Notes: generated from the sequence alone by a model not told the origin. Positions 46,759 to 55,013 are shown, numbered from the stretch's first letter. The stretch: DNA of 64,000 nt from Acaricomes phytoseiuli DSM 14247 (GCF_000376245.1 NZ_AQXM01000051.1:1-64000); one strand, 5' to 3'. Numbers and translations: made by a program.

Positions 46759-49700
46759 AGCCTCAACCCACCCCGGAGCAGCAGGCGGTCATCGAAGCGC
46801 CTCTGCAGCCGATGCTCGTCATCGCCGGTGCCGGCTCCGGCAAGACCACCACGATGGCTGATCGGGTGGCTCATCTGGTAGCGAGCGGGCAGGTGCGCGC
46901 CGAAGAGGTCCTGGGCATCACCTTCACACGCAAAGCCGCGGGAGAGCTGGCGTCCCGGATCCGGCAGAAGCTGCGGCTGTCAGGAAAGGCAGAACCGGCA
47001 ACCTCGGAGAGCATGCTCAGCGCCGCCCGCGGCGGAGACCCCGCGGAACTCCTGGAACCCACCGTGGCGACGTATCACTCCTACGCGAATTCCCTCGTCT
47101 CCGAATACGGGCTGCGGCTCGGAGTGGAGCGCGATGCCGTAGTGATGGGGCAGGCTCAGAGCTGGCAGCTGGCCAGCCGCATCGTGGAATCCTACGACGG
47201 TGATCTGAGCGGATATTCCGGCTCGCTGGACACCCTGGTGCGTGCGGTGATCGCAATGGCGGGGGAGAGCGCAGAGCACCTGCGCGCCCCGGAGGAAGTC
47301 TCTGCCTGGCTGACGCGGTTCGCGGATCAGTTCGGCGCCTTACCGCACCGGACCGGGCCCGGCAGGGACGCACCCGGGAAAGCGGTCAAGCTGGATGCCC
47401 TCTTGCGGCAAAGGGCTCAGGTGGCTGATCTGGTCGCCCGTTATCAGCGGGCCAAAACCCAGCGGAACCTCCTGGATTTCGGGGATCTCGTGGCTCTCGC
47501 CGCACGCTTGGCCCAGGAGATTCCCGCGGTGGGCCGTGCTGAACGGGAGAAGTACCGGGTGGTGTTGCTGGACGAATTCCAGGACACCTCTTATGCGCAG
47601 CTGGCGCTTTTCGCCGCGCTTTTTTCCGACGGCCACCCGGTGACCGCCGTAGGCGACCCGCATCAGTCCATCTACGGTTTCCGCGGGGCATCAGCTGGGC
47701 AGCTGTTCCAGTTTCCGCAGACCTTCCGAACTGTCACCGGGGAACCAGCTCCGGTGCTAGCGCTCACCGTGGCCTGGCGGAATTCCCTGGCCGTTCTAGA
47801 GGCTGCGAATACGATGTCGGAGCCGCTCACCCGAGCCGCCCAGCAGCGCGACGACGCCGGCACCTGGCGGAATTCCCTAGCCCCGCTTCAACCGAATCCG
47901 TGGGCAGCGGCCGGCGAAGTCGAGCTGGCCCGATACGCTACCGAGGCCGAGGAGGCCGAGGCTGTCGCAGAGCGGATACTCGCCCGGGCTGCAGGCCGGG
48001 TTCAGCAGATCCGGGATCCGGCGGATACGACTCCGGCACAGACCAGTTCGGCACAGGCCAGTTCGGCACAGACCAGCGTTGCGGTGCTGTGCCGGCGCCG
48101 CAGCCAGATCCCGGCGATACAGCAGGCCCTGGAGGAACGAGGCATCCCCTATGAAGTAGCTGGTCTGGGCGGGCTGCTCGCGACACCCGAGGTCATCGAT
48201 CTGGTCTCCACTCTGCGCGTGATCTCCGATCCGTCCCGCTCCGATGCGCTCATGAGGCTGCTCAGCGGGGCTCGGTGGCGGATCGGCCCGAGGGACCTCA
48301 TGGCGCTCGCGGACTTCGCCCAGTCCCTCGGTTCGGCCCGCAGGCAGCGCACTGCGCCGGGGGAGTCGGCGGAGTCGGAATTGGCCGACCAGTCCGATGC
48401 GGTGAGCCTCGTCGAGGCGCTTGATGCCCTGGAAGGAAGCAGCTGGCCGCGGCACGACGCGGTGCGCCCGCTCAGCGATGCCGGCCGCGAACGCTTGCTG
48501 ACGCTGGCTGCTGAATTGCGCGAACTGCGCCGCTTCCTCGGTGACGATCTGCTGGCTACGATCATCGAGGCGGAGCGTGCCATCGGCCTGGATATCGAGC
48601 TGGCCGCCAGGCCCGGGCGGGAATTCCACCAGGCCCGGCAGCACCTCGATGCCTTCCAGGAGGTAGCCGCGGTTTTTCTGCACAGCGCGGAGAATGTCGA
48701 CCTGGCGGCTTTCCTGGCTTGGCTGTCGATAGCTGAAGACGAAGAGGGTGGCCTCGAACCGCTGGCCGTCGAGCCGATGCCCGGTGCCGTGCAGCTGCTC
48801 ACCGTGCATGCCGCAAAAGGCCTGGAATGGGATGAGGTCTATGTCCCAGGCCTCGCCGCGCAGAGCTTCCCCAGCGACCGGGTGCCCCGCTGGACTTCCG
48901 GAGCCGCATCGCTGCCGTGGCCGCTTCGCGGAGACCGGGCGGATCTGCCGCAGTGGCAGCCGGATCAGCTCCCTGAAAGCGACCAGAAATCCTGGCTCGC
49001 CTCCTTGGCGGAGTTCGAGGAAGCCGCGGCGGAGCACGCGGTGACGGAGGAGCGTCGTCTGGCGTATGTCGCCTTTACCCGGGCCAGGCAGTACCTGATG
49101 CTCAGCTGCGCTGCCTGGGTCGGCACCGCGGCGACGCTGCGGGAACCCTCGCCGTTCCTGACCGAGTTGGTAGAGCGGAAGCAGCCGCCTTCCAGATTCC
49201 GGGTGCGGCACTGGAGCGCCGAGGGGGACATTCCGGAGGAGAACCCCGCACGCAGCCTGCCGATCCGCGCGGAGTGGCCCTATGATCCGCTGGCCGGGCC
49301 TCGGCTGAGCCGAGGCGATCAGGTGCAACAGCCCGGTCCCGGTCGCCGCCGCGCGCTGGAAGCCGCGGCGCAGCGCGTCGGCCGGGTCGGGCAGCAGAAC
49401 GCCGGTATGGCATTGGAAGAACTCGTTGCGCAGAGCCCGCGCTGGGGTGCGGAGGTGCAGCGGCTGCTGGAGCGCCGGAACCCGGAGGAGCATCTGGACG
49501 TGCAGCTGCCGGGGCACCTTTCGGCTTCCGCCCTGGTCGATCTGAGTGCTGAGCCGGAGAAGATGATTGCGCAGCTGCGCCGCCCCGTGCCGCGCGAGCC
49601 GGGGGTCCAGGCGCGGGTGGGTACGGCGTTCCATGGCTGGGTCGAGCAGTTCTATGCGAAAACCGGGCAGCTGGACCTCGACGAGATCCCGGCGGCTGAT

Positions 49701-50123
49701 GACGAGCTCGATGCGGGCCTGGACCTACCGGGGCTGCAGGAGACCTTCCGGAACTCCGTCTGGGCCGCGCAATTGCCTGAGACCGTCGAGGTGCCCGTGG
49801 AGACTCGGATTGGGGGCATCGTCGCCAGGGGTCGGATCGACGCGGTTTTCCCCCGTGACGGCGGTGGCTGGTGCGTTGTGGATTGGAAGACCGGGCGCGT
49901 GCCGCATCCGGGTGAAGAAGCCCGGCACCGTGCGGTGCAGCTCGCGGTCTACCGGCTGGCTTGGGCCAGGTTGCGCGGTATACCGGTGAGCGATGTGTCA
50001 GCCGCGTTCTACTACGTGCAGCAGGACCGGACGGTCTGGCTTGAGGAGCTGGCCGAGGATCTTGCCCGGGCTGGCGATGAATCCGGCTTGGTCGAGATCT
50101 TGGAACGCGCTTATCAGGCCTGA
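46755..50123 (+). CDS. adnB: AdnB-type helicase-nuclease subunit
   Basis: A 1122-residue UvrD-family helicase with a C-terminal RecB-like nuclease, partner of AdnA. Walker A is GAGSGKTTT (about 25), GITFTRKAAGEL is motif Ia, LLDEFQDTS is motif II (about 271), QLLTVHAAKGLEWD is motif V and RLAYVAFTRARQ is motif VI. The nuclease has RGRIDAVF and CVVDWKTGR (about 1025-1045). Both motor and nuclease motifs are complete, consistent with AdnB as the lead motor. A linker holds three 15-base tandem units at 48035-48079 and a WRNSLA duplication (about residues 340 and 371). It starts at GTG 46755 by overlap with adnA. Confidence 0.9.
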   Translation: MKPQPTPEQQAVIEAPLQPMLVIAGAGSGKTTTMADRVAHLVASGQVRAEEVLGITFTRKAAGELASRIRQKLRLSGKAEPATSESMLSAARGGDPAELLEPTVATYHSYANSLVSEYGLRLGVERDAVVMGQAQSWQLASRIVESYDGDLSGYSGSLDTLVRAVIAMAGESAEHLRAPEEVSAWLTRFADQFGALPHRTGPGRDAPGKAVKLDALLRQRAQVADLVARYQRAKTQRNLLDFGDLVALAARLAQEIPAVGRAEREKYRVVLLDEFQDTSYAQLALFAALFSDGHPVTAVGDPHQSIYGFRGASAGQLFQFPQTFRTVTGEPAPVLALTVAWRNSLAVLEAANTMSEPLTRAAQQRDDAGTWRNSLAPLQPNPWAAAGEVELARYATEAEEAEAVAERILARAAGRVQQIRDPADTTPAQTSSAQASSAQTSVAVLCRRRSQIPAIQQALEERGIPYEVAGLGGLLATPEVIDLVSTLRVISDPSRSDALMRLLSGARWRIGPRDLMALADFAQSLGSARRQRTAPGESAESELADQSDAVSLVEALDALEGSSWPRHDAVRPLSDAGRERLLTLAAELRELRRFLGDDLLATIIEAERAIGLDIELAARPGREFHQARQHLDAFQEVAAVFLHSAENVDLAAFLAWLSIAEDEEGGLEPLAVEPMPGAVQLLTVHAAKGLEWDEVYVPGLAAQSFPSDRVPRWTSGAASLPWPLRGDRADLPQWQPDQLPESDQKSWLASLAEFEEAAAEHAVTEERRLAYVAFTRARQYLMLSCAAWVGTAATLREPSPFLTELVERKQPPSRFRVRHWSAEGDIPEENPARSLPIRAEWPYDPLAGPRLSRGDQVQQPGPGRRRALEAAAQRVGRVGQQNAGMALEELVAQSPRWGAEVQRLLERRNPEEHLDVQLPGHLSASALVDLSAEPEKMIAQLRRPVPREPGVQARVGTAFHGWVEQFYAKTGQLDLDEIPAADDELDAGLDLPGLQETFRNSVWAAQLPETVEVPVETRIGGIVARGRIDAVFPRDGGGWCVVDWKTGRVPHPGEEARHRAVQLAVYRLAWARLRGIPVSDVSAAFYYVQQDRTVWLEELAEDLARAGDESGLVEILERAYQA
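48035..48079. repeat. 15-bp tandem repeat within adnB
   Basis: Three in-frame 15-base units (48035-48049, 48050-48064, 48065-48079) encode Ala-Gln-Thr/Ala-Ser-Ser repeats. Units one and two differ at one position and unit three diverges in its last bases. The repeat lies in a variable loop between helicase motifs, so copy-number change would be tolerated. Confidence 0.8.
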
Positions 50124-51271
50124 GGCTTCTGCGGTTCAGGTTGCTGGGGGTCGTCAGATTCCGGCTGATCTTCGGAGTCCTGCGTGTCCGGCCCCGAGCC
50201 TTCGACGGGCTCGTCCGGCGGTTCCGGGGCTGCTGTTTCAGTCTCGGTTTCCGTGGAAGCCAGGGCCCGGCTGTTTTCATCGCTCTGATCGTTATCAGCG
50301 GGCGATGCCGTTGTTGTGGTTGAGACTGGAGCCGGTGCCGCCACGATGGGCTCTTCCAGGCTGATGGGTTGGCCGCCGTGTTCGGTGATATCCCGTTCCA
50401 GGGTGGCGAGCATCTCTTCGGCTTCGGCGATCATCTGCGCGTTACCGGTGAAGATGCCGCGGACCAGCCATTGGGCCAGGGCGAACTCCGCGGAGAGCGC
50501 GGCCCGGCGCAGCAGATGCGGATCCGGGGTGTGCTGCCGGGAGGCGGCGTAGCTTTCCATGACGGTGTCGACGAACGCGCGGTCTTCCAGCGCGGTGAGC
50601 CAGGCGAAGTCGTCTGCGGGGTCGCCCACGCGCAGGTCAGTCCACCCGGTGACGGCGATGAGCTTTCGGCCCTGCATCAGCAGATTGTCTTCGTGCAGGT
50701 CGCCGTGCACCACGGAAGGGTTGAATCGCCATAGCGTGACGTCTTCGAGGGCGTGCTCCCAGCGGCGCAATAAGGTGGCCGGGATCTTGCCGGTAGTGGC
50801 GGCCTGGTCCAGTTCGTTGAGTTTGCGCTGCCGGAATTCGTCGGCGGTGTACACCGGGAGGTCGCTTTCCTGGACGAGCTGCGGTGGTAGGTCGTGGATC
50901 GCGGCCATCGCCTGGCCGATCTGCTGGGCGGTTTCCGCGCCGCCGCTGCTGAGCTCTTCGACGGTCTGGTTCTGCCCTGCGAGGTGCGAGTACACGAAGA
51001 CGGTGAGATCCTCGATCCTGGCGGTTCCGGCTACCGTGGGCAGCAGGAAGGGCAGCTCGGCGCGGACTCCGGCGGTGAAGGCGCGGAGTACTTGGCGCTC
51101 GGTTTCCAGCCGGGTGCTGGCCTCGTGGTGCCGGGGTGCGCGGACCCGCCAGCGCCGCTTATCCGCATCGACGAGCACCGCCGAATCGAAGTCGGCGTCA
51201 TCGGGCTCCGGGCCTACCGCGGTCGGCGCCAGAGTGGGTAGAGCAGCGCTGGCCATCGCGGCCAGATCCAT
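50114..51271 (-). CDS. APH-family phosphotransferase-like protein with degenerate metal site
   Basis: About 385 residues from ATG 51271. The catalytic loop VVHGDLHEDNLL (about residue 190) has the Asp and Asn of aminoglycoside phosphotransferase-type kinases. The metal-binding IDW that normally follows is TGW here (VTGWTDLRVGDPADDFAW), so the DFG-like Asp is missing unless the Asp two residues later replaces it. The C-terminal 90 residues are Thr/Ala/Glu/Pro-rich and disordered. Drug resistance should not be inferred. The gene ends convergently inside the adnB 3' end, overlapping it by 10 bases. Confidence 0.8.
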   Translation of the reverse strand: MDLAAMASAALPTLAPTAVGPEPDDADFDSAVLVDADKRRWRVRAPRHHEASTRLETERQVLRAFTAGVRAELPFLLPTVAGTARIEDLTVFVYSHLAGQNQTVEELSSGGAETAQQIGQAMAAIHDLPPQLVQESDLPVYTADEFRQRKLNELDQAATTGKIPATLLRRWEHALEDVTLWRFNPSVVHGDLHEDNLLMQGRKLIAVTGWTDLRVGDPADDFAWLTALEDRAFVDTVMESYAASRQHTPDPHLLRRAALSAEFALAQWLVRGIFTGNAQMIAEAEEMLATLERDITEHGGQPISLEEPIVAAPAPVSTTTTASPADNDQSDENSRALASTETETETAAPEPPDEPVEGSGPDTQDSEDQPESDDPQQPEPQKPQA

Positions 51272-51367
51272 CGGTGTTCTTCTCACCTTTCCACCGTATG
51301 CTGCCCTCCCGGAAACAGGGGCAGTCCCGGCGGCGAGTCGCCCAACCACCCAGGCCTTGTTCAGGTT

Positions 51368-51880
51368 TCAGGTGGTGGTTTCTTTCGCGGCAGGGTCTGC
51401 GGTGCAGTCCGAGATGACGTTGATGAAGCTTTTGACGGTTGAGGTCGTGAACTGGATGAATAGGCCGTCTGGTGTTTCGGCGTTCACCCCGATGCCTTGG
51501 GTGTCTCCGGGGTAGGTGCGGGTTGGTCCGATGGTGTAGCCCTTGGCTTCGAAGTCTTGGCGCATGGCGTCGGCGGAGGCTGCTGGGTTGGATGAGGGGC
51601 CGCCTTCGATTTGGCGTTGGTAGAGGTCGCCGTCTTCGCGGCTTTGGATACCGCAAGATTCAGGAACGTATCCGGTGGTGTCGTTGCGGTCCCAGTTTGG
51701 GAAGGTGATGCCTGAGGTGGTGACGGTGTCGTCGAGGGTGTTGAGGAAGTCTTCGAAGACGACGGTGGCGGGTCGGGTTCCCATGAGTGTTCCTTCCGGA
51801 TCATCAGGATTTAATGCGCAGCCGGACAGCAGCAGGAGGAAGGTTCCCAGTAGCCCGGTCGTGATGATCTGTGGTCTCAT
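51368..51880 (-). CDS. Lipoprotein, paralogue 1 of a tandem pair
   Basis: A 170-residue predicted lipoprotein with signal helix GLLGTFLLLLSGC, lipid attachment at the Cys about residue 21. The mature part begins with PDDPEGTLMGTRPATVVFEDF and includes WDRND and the ending ISDCTADPAAKETTT. Two further Cys could form a disulfide. It shares a block of 100 identical bases with the next gene upstream (51700-51799 against 52241-52340). No family with known function is recognised. It is the last gene of a cassette with type VII-like proteins. Confidence 0.8.
   Translation of the reverse strand: MRPQIITTGLLGTFLLLLSGCALNPDDPEGTLMGTRPATVVFEDFLNTLDDTVTTSGITFPNWDRNDTTGYVPESCGIQSREDGDLYQRQIEGGPSSNPAASADAMRQDFEAKGYTIGPTRTYPGDTQGIGVNAETPDGLFIQFTTSTVKSFINVISDCTADPAAKETTT
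51700..51799. repeat. 100-bp block identical to 52241-52340 (lipoprotein gene duplication)
   Basis: The two copies are identical at an offset of 541 bases, in the same orientation, and code for the N-terminal part after the lipobox of both lipoproteins. Similarity continues more loosely on both sides, including the 3' ends of both genes. This points to recent tandem duplication or gene conversion. Confidence 0.85.
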
Positions 51881-51908
51881 GATGACTCCGAGGTTTTCCT
51901 CCCACCCG

Positions 51909-52436
51909 TTAGGTGGTGGTTTCTTTCGCGGCGGGGTCTGCGGTGCAGTCGGAGATGACTTTGATGGAGCTGCCGTTTTTGGTGGTGCTGAATTGCACTG
52001 TCATGCCGGTGGGGGTTTCGGCGTTGATGATGACGCCTTGGCCGGGTGAGGTGGTGCTGTAATCGAAAACGTTACCGATGGTGTAACCCTGCCCAACGAA
52101 GCCCCGGCGCATCGCGTCCGCGGAGGCTGCGGGGTTGGATGAGGGATCGCCTTCGAGCTGGGTTTGGTAGGCCCGGGCGTTGGTTCCTTGGGCGCAGGCT
52201 TGGGCGTTGTATCCGGCGGTGTCGTTGCGGTCCCAGTCGGGGAAGGTGATGCCTGAGGTGGTGACGGTGTCGTCGAGGGTGTTGAGGAAGTCTTCGAAGA
52301 CGACGGTGGCGGGTCGGGTTCCCATGAGTGTTCCTTCCGGGTCATCAGGATTAGCAGGATTTGATGCGCAGCCGGACAGCAACAGGAGCAAAACACCTAG
52401 AAGAGTCGAGGGCATGATGCGGTTGCGGGTGATCAT
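51909..52436 (-). CDS. Lipoprotein, paralogue 2 of a tandem pair
   Basis: A 175-residue lipoprotein with signal MPSTLLGVLLLLLSGC and lipobox LSGC. The mature region parallels the neighbour: DPEGTLMGTRPATVVFED, GITFPDWDRNDTAGY, a Cys, SSNPAASADAMRRGF and VISDCTADPAAKETTT. The central third differs (NAQACAQGTNARAYQTQ and FDYSTTSPGQGV). The ATG at 52436 overlaps the hydrolase stop (ATGA), so it is co-translated. A role as partner of the hydrolase is possible but unproven. Confidence 0.8.
   Translation of the reverse strand: MITRNRIMPSTLLGVLLLLLSGCASNPANPDDPEGTLMGTRPATVVFEDFLNTLDDTVTTSGITFPDWDRNDTAGYNAQACAQGTNARAYQTQLEGDPSSNPAASADAMRRGFVGQGYTIGNVFDYSTTSPGQGVIINAETPTGMTVQFSTTKNGSSIKVISDCTADPAAKETTT
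52241..52340. repeat. 100-bp block identical to 51700-51799
   Basis: Second copy of the repeated block, within lipoprotein paralogue 2. The exact identity includes third codon positions, unlike the diverged middle part of the genes, so the event is recent or the segment is being homogenised. Confidence 0.85.
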
Positions 52437-54169
52437 GGTGCGCTCCTAGGTTCTCTGCCGCGCAGCTCATCGGGTGAGCGGTCGGTTTCAATGGGGCCGA
52501 GGTCAACGACGGTGCGCCCAGCAATAATGTATTCACGTTCTAGTGGAATCAGCGGCGTGATTCGGTCCCCATGGCCGGTAGAGATCAGCGCGGTGTTCCA
52601 AGCTGATTCGGTTTTGATATCAAGGTATCCGTGCCCTTCCGAGGCGGAGAGAAGGTTGGGAATCTGCTGCCCCGGTGAGCCGCTCGTATTATGCCCTGTA
52701 GTCTGCCAGTAGGCCTTGCCGGTTTCCGGGTCGTAGCCCCCTTCGGAGGAGAAGTTCTTCCCGCCGAACCAAGACCCTCCGGGGTCGAAACGGGGAATCG
52801 TCAGCTCGCCATTCGGAGAAACAGGACCGTTGAAGAGAGCAGCGCCCCAGGAACCTGCGGTCCCTATACCGGCGATACTGTCCATGCTGGCAGTAGTCAC
52901 ATAGACCTCTGGCTTGCCTGCGGAGTCTTTGACGACATTCATCGCTTCGGCGTTGGGCACGCTGATCCGGTCGATTCCGGCCGAGCCCAGGAAGGTCACG
53001 GAGTCCACGGGGTACGCGGTCCTAGTGAGTCCATATCCCGCCGTCGTGGTGCCATAGGAGTGTGCGATGACATTGACACGCACGGGGTCTGATTCGCCCC
53101 GGGTTGCCCGGAAACCGTCCAAAGCCGTGGCAAGCTGACTGCCGCCCATACTAGCTTTGGACACTGAGAGCACATCGCCCTTCTCCAGTTGCGGAGTCTC
53201 GTAACCCACCCAGGAAACGACAGCCCTAGACGAAGCAGGTTCGCTGCCGAACATGTCTAAAGCGTTCTTTTGAAGGTCATAAACATCTTGGGTGGACTGC
53301 GTCCATGGCCCTAGTCCATCAACCACGTTGGTATTCATGCCGGGGACATTCCAGGTGACATTGCCCGCGGTATCCATATCGCCGAGGGCCACCGCGGCCA
53401 GGGGCTTCTCTGGGGAGCTCAGATCCAGCAGGATCAGGCTGCGTTGAGGTGTGTTTGCGCGTTGGTCGGGCTTTTTCAGCGCCTCATACACTTTCTGCAG
53501 CGCATCCTTCGTCTTCTGCGACGTCGCCGGGTCCCGGAACACTTGGTCCAGCAGATTCTTATTCGCCCGGCCCCGGACGCTGTACGGCACTCCGTTGAGG
53601 TTGCCGATCACACCCGGAACCATTGCGACCAGTGCGGTCTGCGCCGGCTGGCCCAGGCCTGCCCACCACTGCTTGACCGCTGCGGGGTTCACAGTGTCGA
53701 AGGGTGTTCGCAGCTTGCTGCCCTGAATCGAGGCGTAGAGCGCTATGGCCGCTGGGCTCATCGCCCCCAGTGCCTGCAGGTACGCTAGCTGATCCGCGGC
53801 CCGGTTCGGATTATTGGCATCATCGGCTTTAGCGCGAAGGTCCTGCAGTTCCTTGGCCCGGGAGCCGCCGAGGAACATCGACATCACGGCGTGGACGGAT
53901 GATTCCCCGATCGGCCCGGCATCCCGCCAGAGGGCCTGCGGGTCCTGCAGCACGTACTGTGCTGCTGCTGCGGTATCCGCCGCTCGGAACTCCTCGGCCA
54001 AGTCCTGGAACTTGGCCCTCAGAGTGATCAATTCATCCCGGAGCATCTCCAGCTGCAGCTCCGCTTTGCGGCGCGAGTTCTGATCTTCCAGCACTCCCGG
54101 GCTGAGCTCTACGCCAGGAAATACCGCCGGTGCCGGGATCACCACGAGCACCTGCCCCGCCGCATGCAT
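52433..54169 (-). CDS. DUF1023-type alpha/beta hydrolase, downstream part of a split gene
   Basis: From ATG 54169 a 578-residue frame encodes an N-terminal helical region (QLEMLRDELITLRAKFQDLAEEF) and a DUF1023-like alpha/beta hydrolase. The nucleophile elbow is VNVIAHSYGTTT (Ser about residue 370) and a late His is in STGHGDRI. The same frame runs upstream, without a better start, to an in-frame TGA at 54242-54244, preceded by the 86-codon T7-signal-like frame. The intact protein would have about 689 residues. ATG 54169 has AGGACG just upstream and could allow a restart. Alternatively the gene is inactive. The stop overlaps lipoprotein 2. Confidence 0.75.
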   Translation of the reverse strand: MHAAGQVLVVIPAPAVFPGVELSPGVLEDQNSRRKAELQLEMLRDELITLRAKFQDLAEEFRAADTAAAAQYVLQDPQALWRDAGPIGESSVHAVMSMFLGGSRAKELQDLRAKADDANNPNRAADQLAYLQALGAMSPAAIALYASIQGSKLRTPFDTVNPAAVKQWWAGLGQPAQTALVAMVPGVIGNLNGVPYSVRGRANKNLLDQVFRDPATSQKTKDALQKVYEALKKPDQRANTPQRSLILLDLSSPEKPLAAVALGDMDTAGNVTWNVPGMNTNVVDGLGPWTQSTQDVYDLQKNALDMFGSEPASSRAVVSWVGYETPQLEKGDVLSVSKASMGGSQLATALDGFRATRGESDPVRVNVIAHSYGTTTAGYGLTRTAYPVDSVTFLGSAGIDRISVPNAEAMNVVKDSAGKPEVYVTTASMDSIAGIGTAGSWGAALFNGPVSPNGELTIPRFDPGGSWFGGKNFSSEGGYDPETGKAYWQTTGHNTSGSPGQQIPNLLSASEGHGYLDIKTESAWNTALISTGHGDRITPLIPLEREYIIAGRTVVDLGPIETDRSPDELRGREPRSAP

Positions 54170-54241
54170 CTCGTCCTGAATCTCCCGGCCTCGTCGCAGC
54201 AGCTGATCGGCGCGCTCCTGGAACTCATCCAGCTCACTGCG

Positions 54242-54244
54242 TCA
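54242..54244 (-). other. In-frame TGA dividing the T7-signal/hydrolase gene
   Basis: On the minus strand codons read CAG CTA CGC TGA CGC AGT GAG. The residues beyond the TGA (RSELDEFQERADQLLRRGRE) continue the helical pattern of the upstream frame, and both parts lie in one frame with no other stop. A single CGA-to-TGA or similar change at codon 87 would explain it. Confidence 0.75.
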
Positions 54245-54502
54245 GCGTAGCTGGACCTCGCAGAACTGCATGGCCTGCTCCTGAAGCCTTCCCAGCACCA
54301 GGGAGCAGCGGCTGAGGGTATCGCGTAAGCCCTGGATGGTCTCGCCGCTGCCGTTGAGCTGCACGGACTCGATGGCTCCGCGAGCTCCGTAGAAGATGCT
54401 GGCGGTCTCCTGCCATCTGCCCCGGGCGACCCAGACCCGCTCCGGATCTCCGGGGCAGGGGTCCGAGCTGCCGAGCGGGGACCAATCACGGGGTCGATTC
54501 AT
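54242..54502 (-). CDS. T7SS-signal-like N-terminal fragment of the hydrolase gene
   Basis: An 86-residue frame beginning MNRPRDWSPLGSSDPCPGDPE, the DWSPLGxxxDPxPGDP signature of actinobacterial proteins with a type VII secretion-like signal domain. A helical region follows (IESVQLNGSGETIQGLRDTLSRCSLVLGRLQEQ, in two parts), ending QLR before TGA. The ATG at 54502 overlaps the WXG100-like gene stop (ATGA). In homologues such a domain precedes the hydrolase in one polypeptide; here the TGA separates them. It may be a short stable product or part of a pseudogene. Confidence 0.7.
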   Translation of the reverse strand: MNRPRDWSPLGSSDPCPGDPERVWVARGRWQETASIFYGARGAIESVQLNGSGETIQGLRDTLSRCSLVLGRLQEQAMQFCEVQLR

Positions 54503-54780
54503 GACGAGCCCCCGCTGAGGCGATCGGCAAGCGCTTTATCGGCGGCTTCGAAGCTATCGAGGGCTTGCCCAGTGGCGTTGATGAGCGAGTCGAGGGAAGT
54601 CGCATAGCGCTCCATGAAATCTCGCCAGGCGATGCTCAGGTTGGTGGCTGCGTTATTCATGGCCTGCCCGCCCTGATCGCCTTCGATCACAGCGGGCGTC
54701 ATCAGGACCTGCGTCCGAGCGCTCTGGAACGCGCCACCGGCCGAGGTGAAGTCTGCGGTTTGAATACGAAGGTTGCTCAT
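54499..54780 (-). CDS. WXG100/ESX-like small helical protein
   Basis: A 93-residue protein without signal peptide or Cys. It has two predicted helices around a central turn, NLSIAWRDFMERYATSLDSL and GQALDSFEAADKALADRL, with Trp-Arg-Asp in place of the W-x-G turn. Size and helix layout fit WXG100-like export partners of type VII secretion. It is the first gene of the cassette; its stop overlaps the T7-signal frame. No EccC-type ATPase or other secretion component is in the window. The link to type VII export is inferred. Confidence 0.7.
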   Translation of the reverse strand: MSNLRIQTADFTSAGGAFQSARTQVLMTPAVIEGDQGGQAMNNAATNLSIAWRDFMERYATSLDSLINATGQALDSFEAADKALADRLSGGSS

Positions 54781-54859
54781 TTATGCCTCTTATGGATTAA
54801 ATGTCTGATCTCAACTTACGTTTTTTGAGAAAGAAAAGCAATGGTTTGGTAAATATTGT

Positions 54860-54927
54860 GGATACCTGCGTAGACGGTGACGGATATGCGGGATATACCG
54901 GGATATACGAGATATACCAGGTATGCG
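54860..54927. repeat. Cluster of 9-bp direct repeats (GGATATACC-like) between the cassette and nudC
   Basis: Five near-copies of GGATATACC start at 54882, 54891, 54901, 54910 and 54919, spaced 9-10 bases apart, about one helical turn. A sixth weaker copy is at 54860. The stretch lies in the divergent gap between the WXG100-like and nudC genes and is richer in AT than its surroundings. It could be a multi-site operator or an intrinsically curved promoter region; the factor is unknown. An open frame reads through it into nudC but has no conserved residues. Confidence 0.7.
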
Positions 54928-55013
54928 GGAAGCCGGGCTGGAAAAATGGCGGGCGTCCACTTCCAGCGATACCGGATCGTCTGTTGTCCTCCCTACGCAG
55001 TACCGTAGAAGGC

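Noticed and set aside
47877-49634. 585-codon open frame on the minus strand
   Set aside because: It is antisense to adnB, whose helicase and nuclease motifs are continuous; the translation is low-complexity.
50114-51271. Antibiotic-resistance phosphotransferase
   Set aside because: The fold is APH-like, but the metal site is altered and similar proteins are widespread housekeeping kinases in actinobacteria.
54801-55013. N-terminal extension of NudC through the repeat cluster
   Set aside because: The extra 71 residues are encoded by AT-richer repeats, do not resemble NudC, and leave no promoter region.
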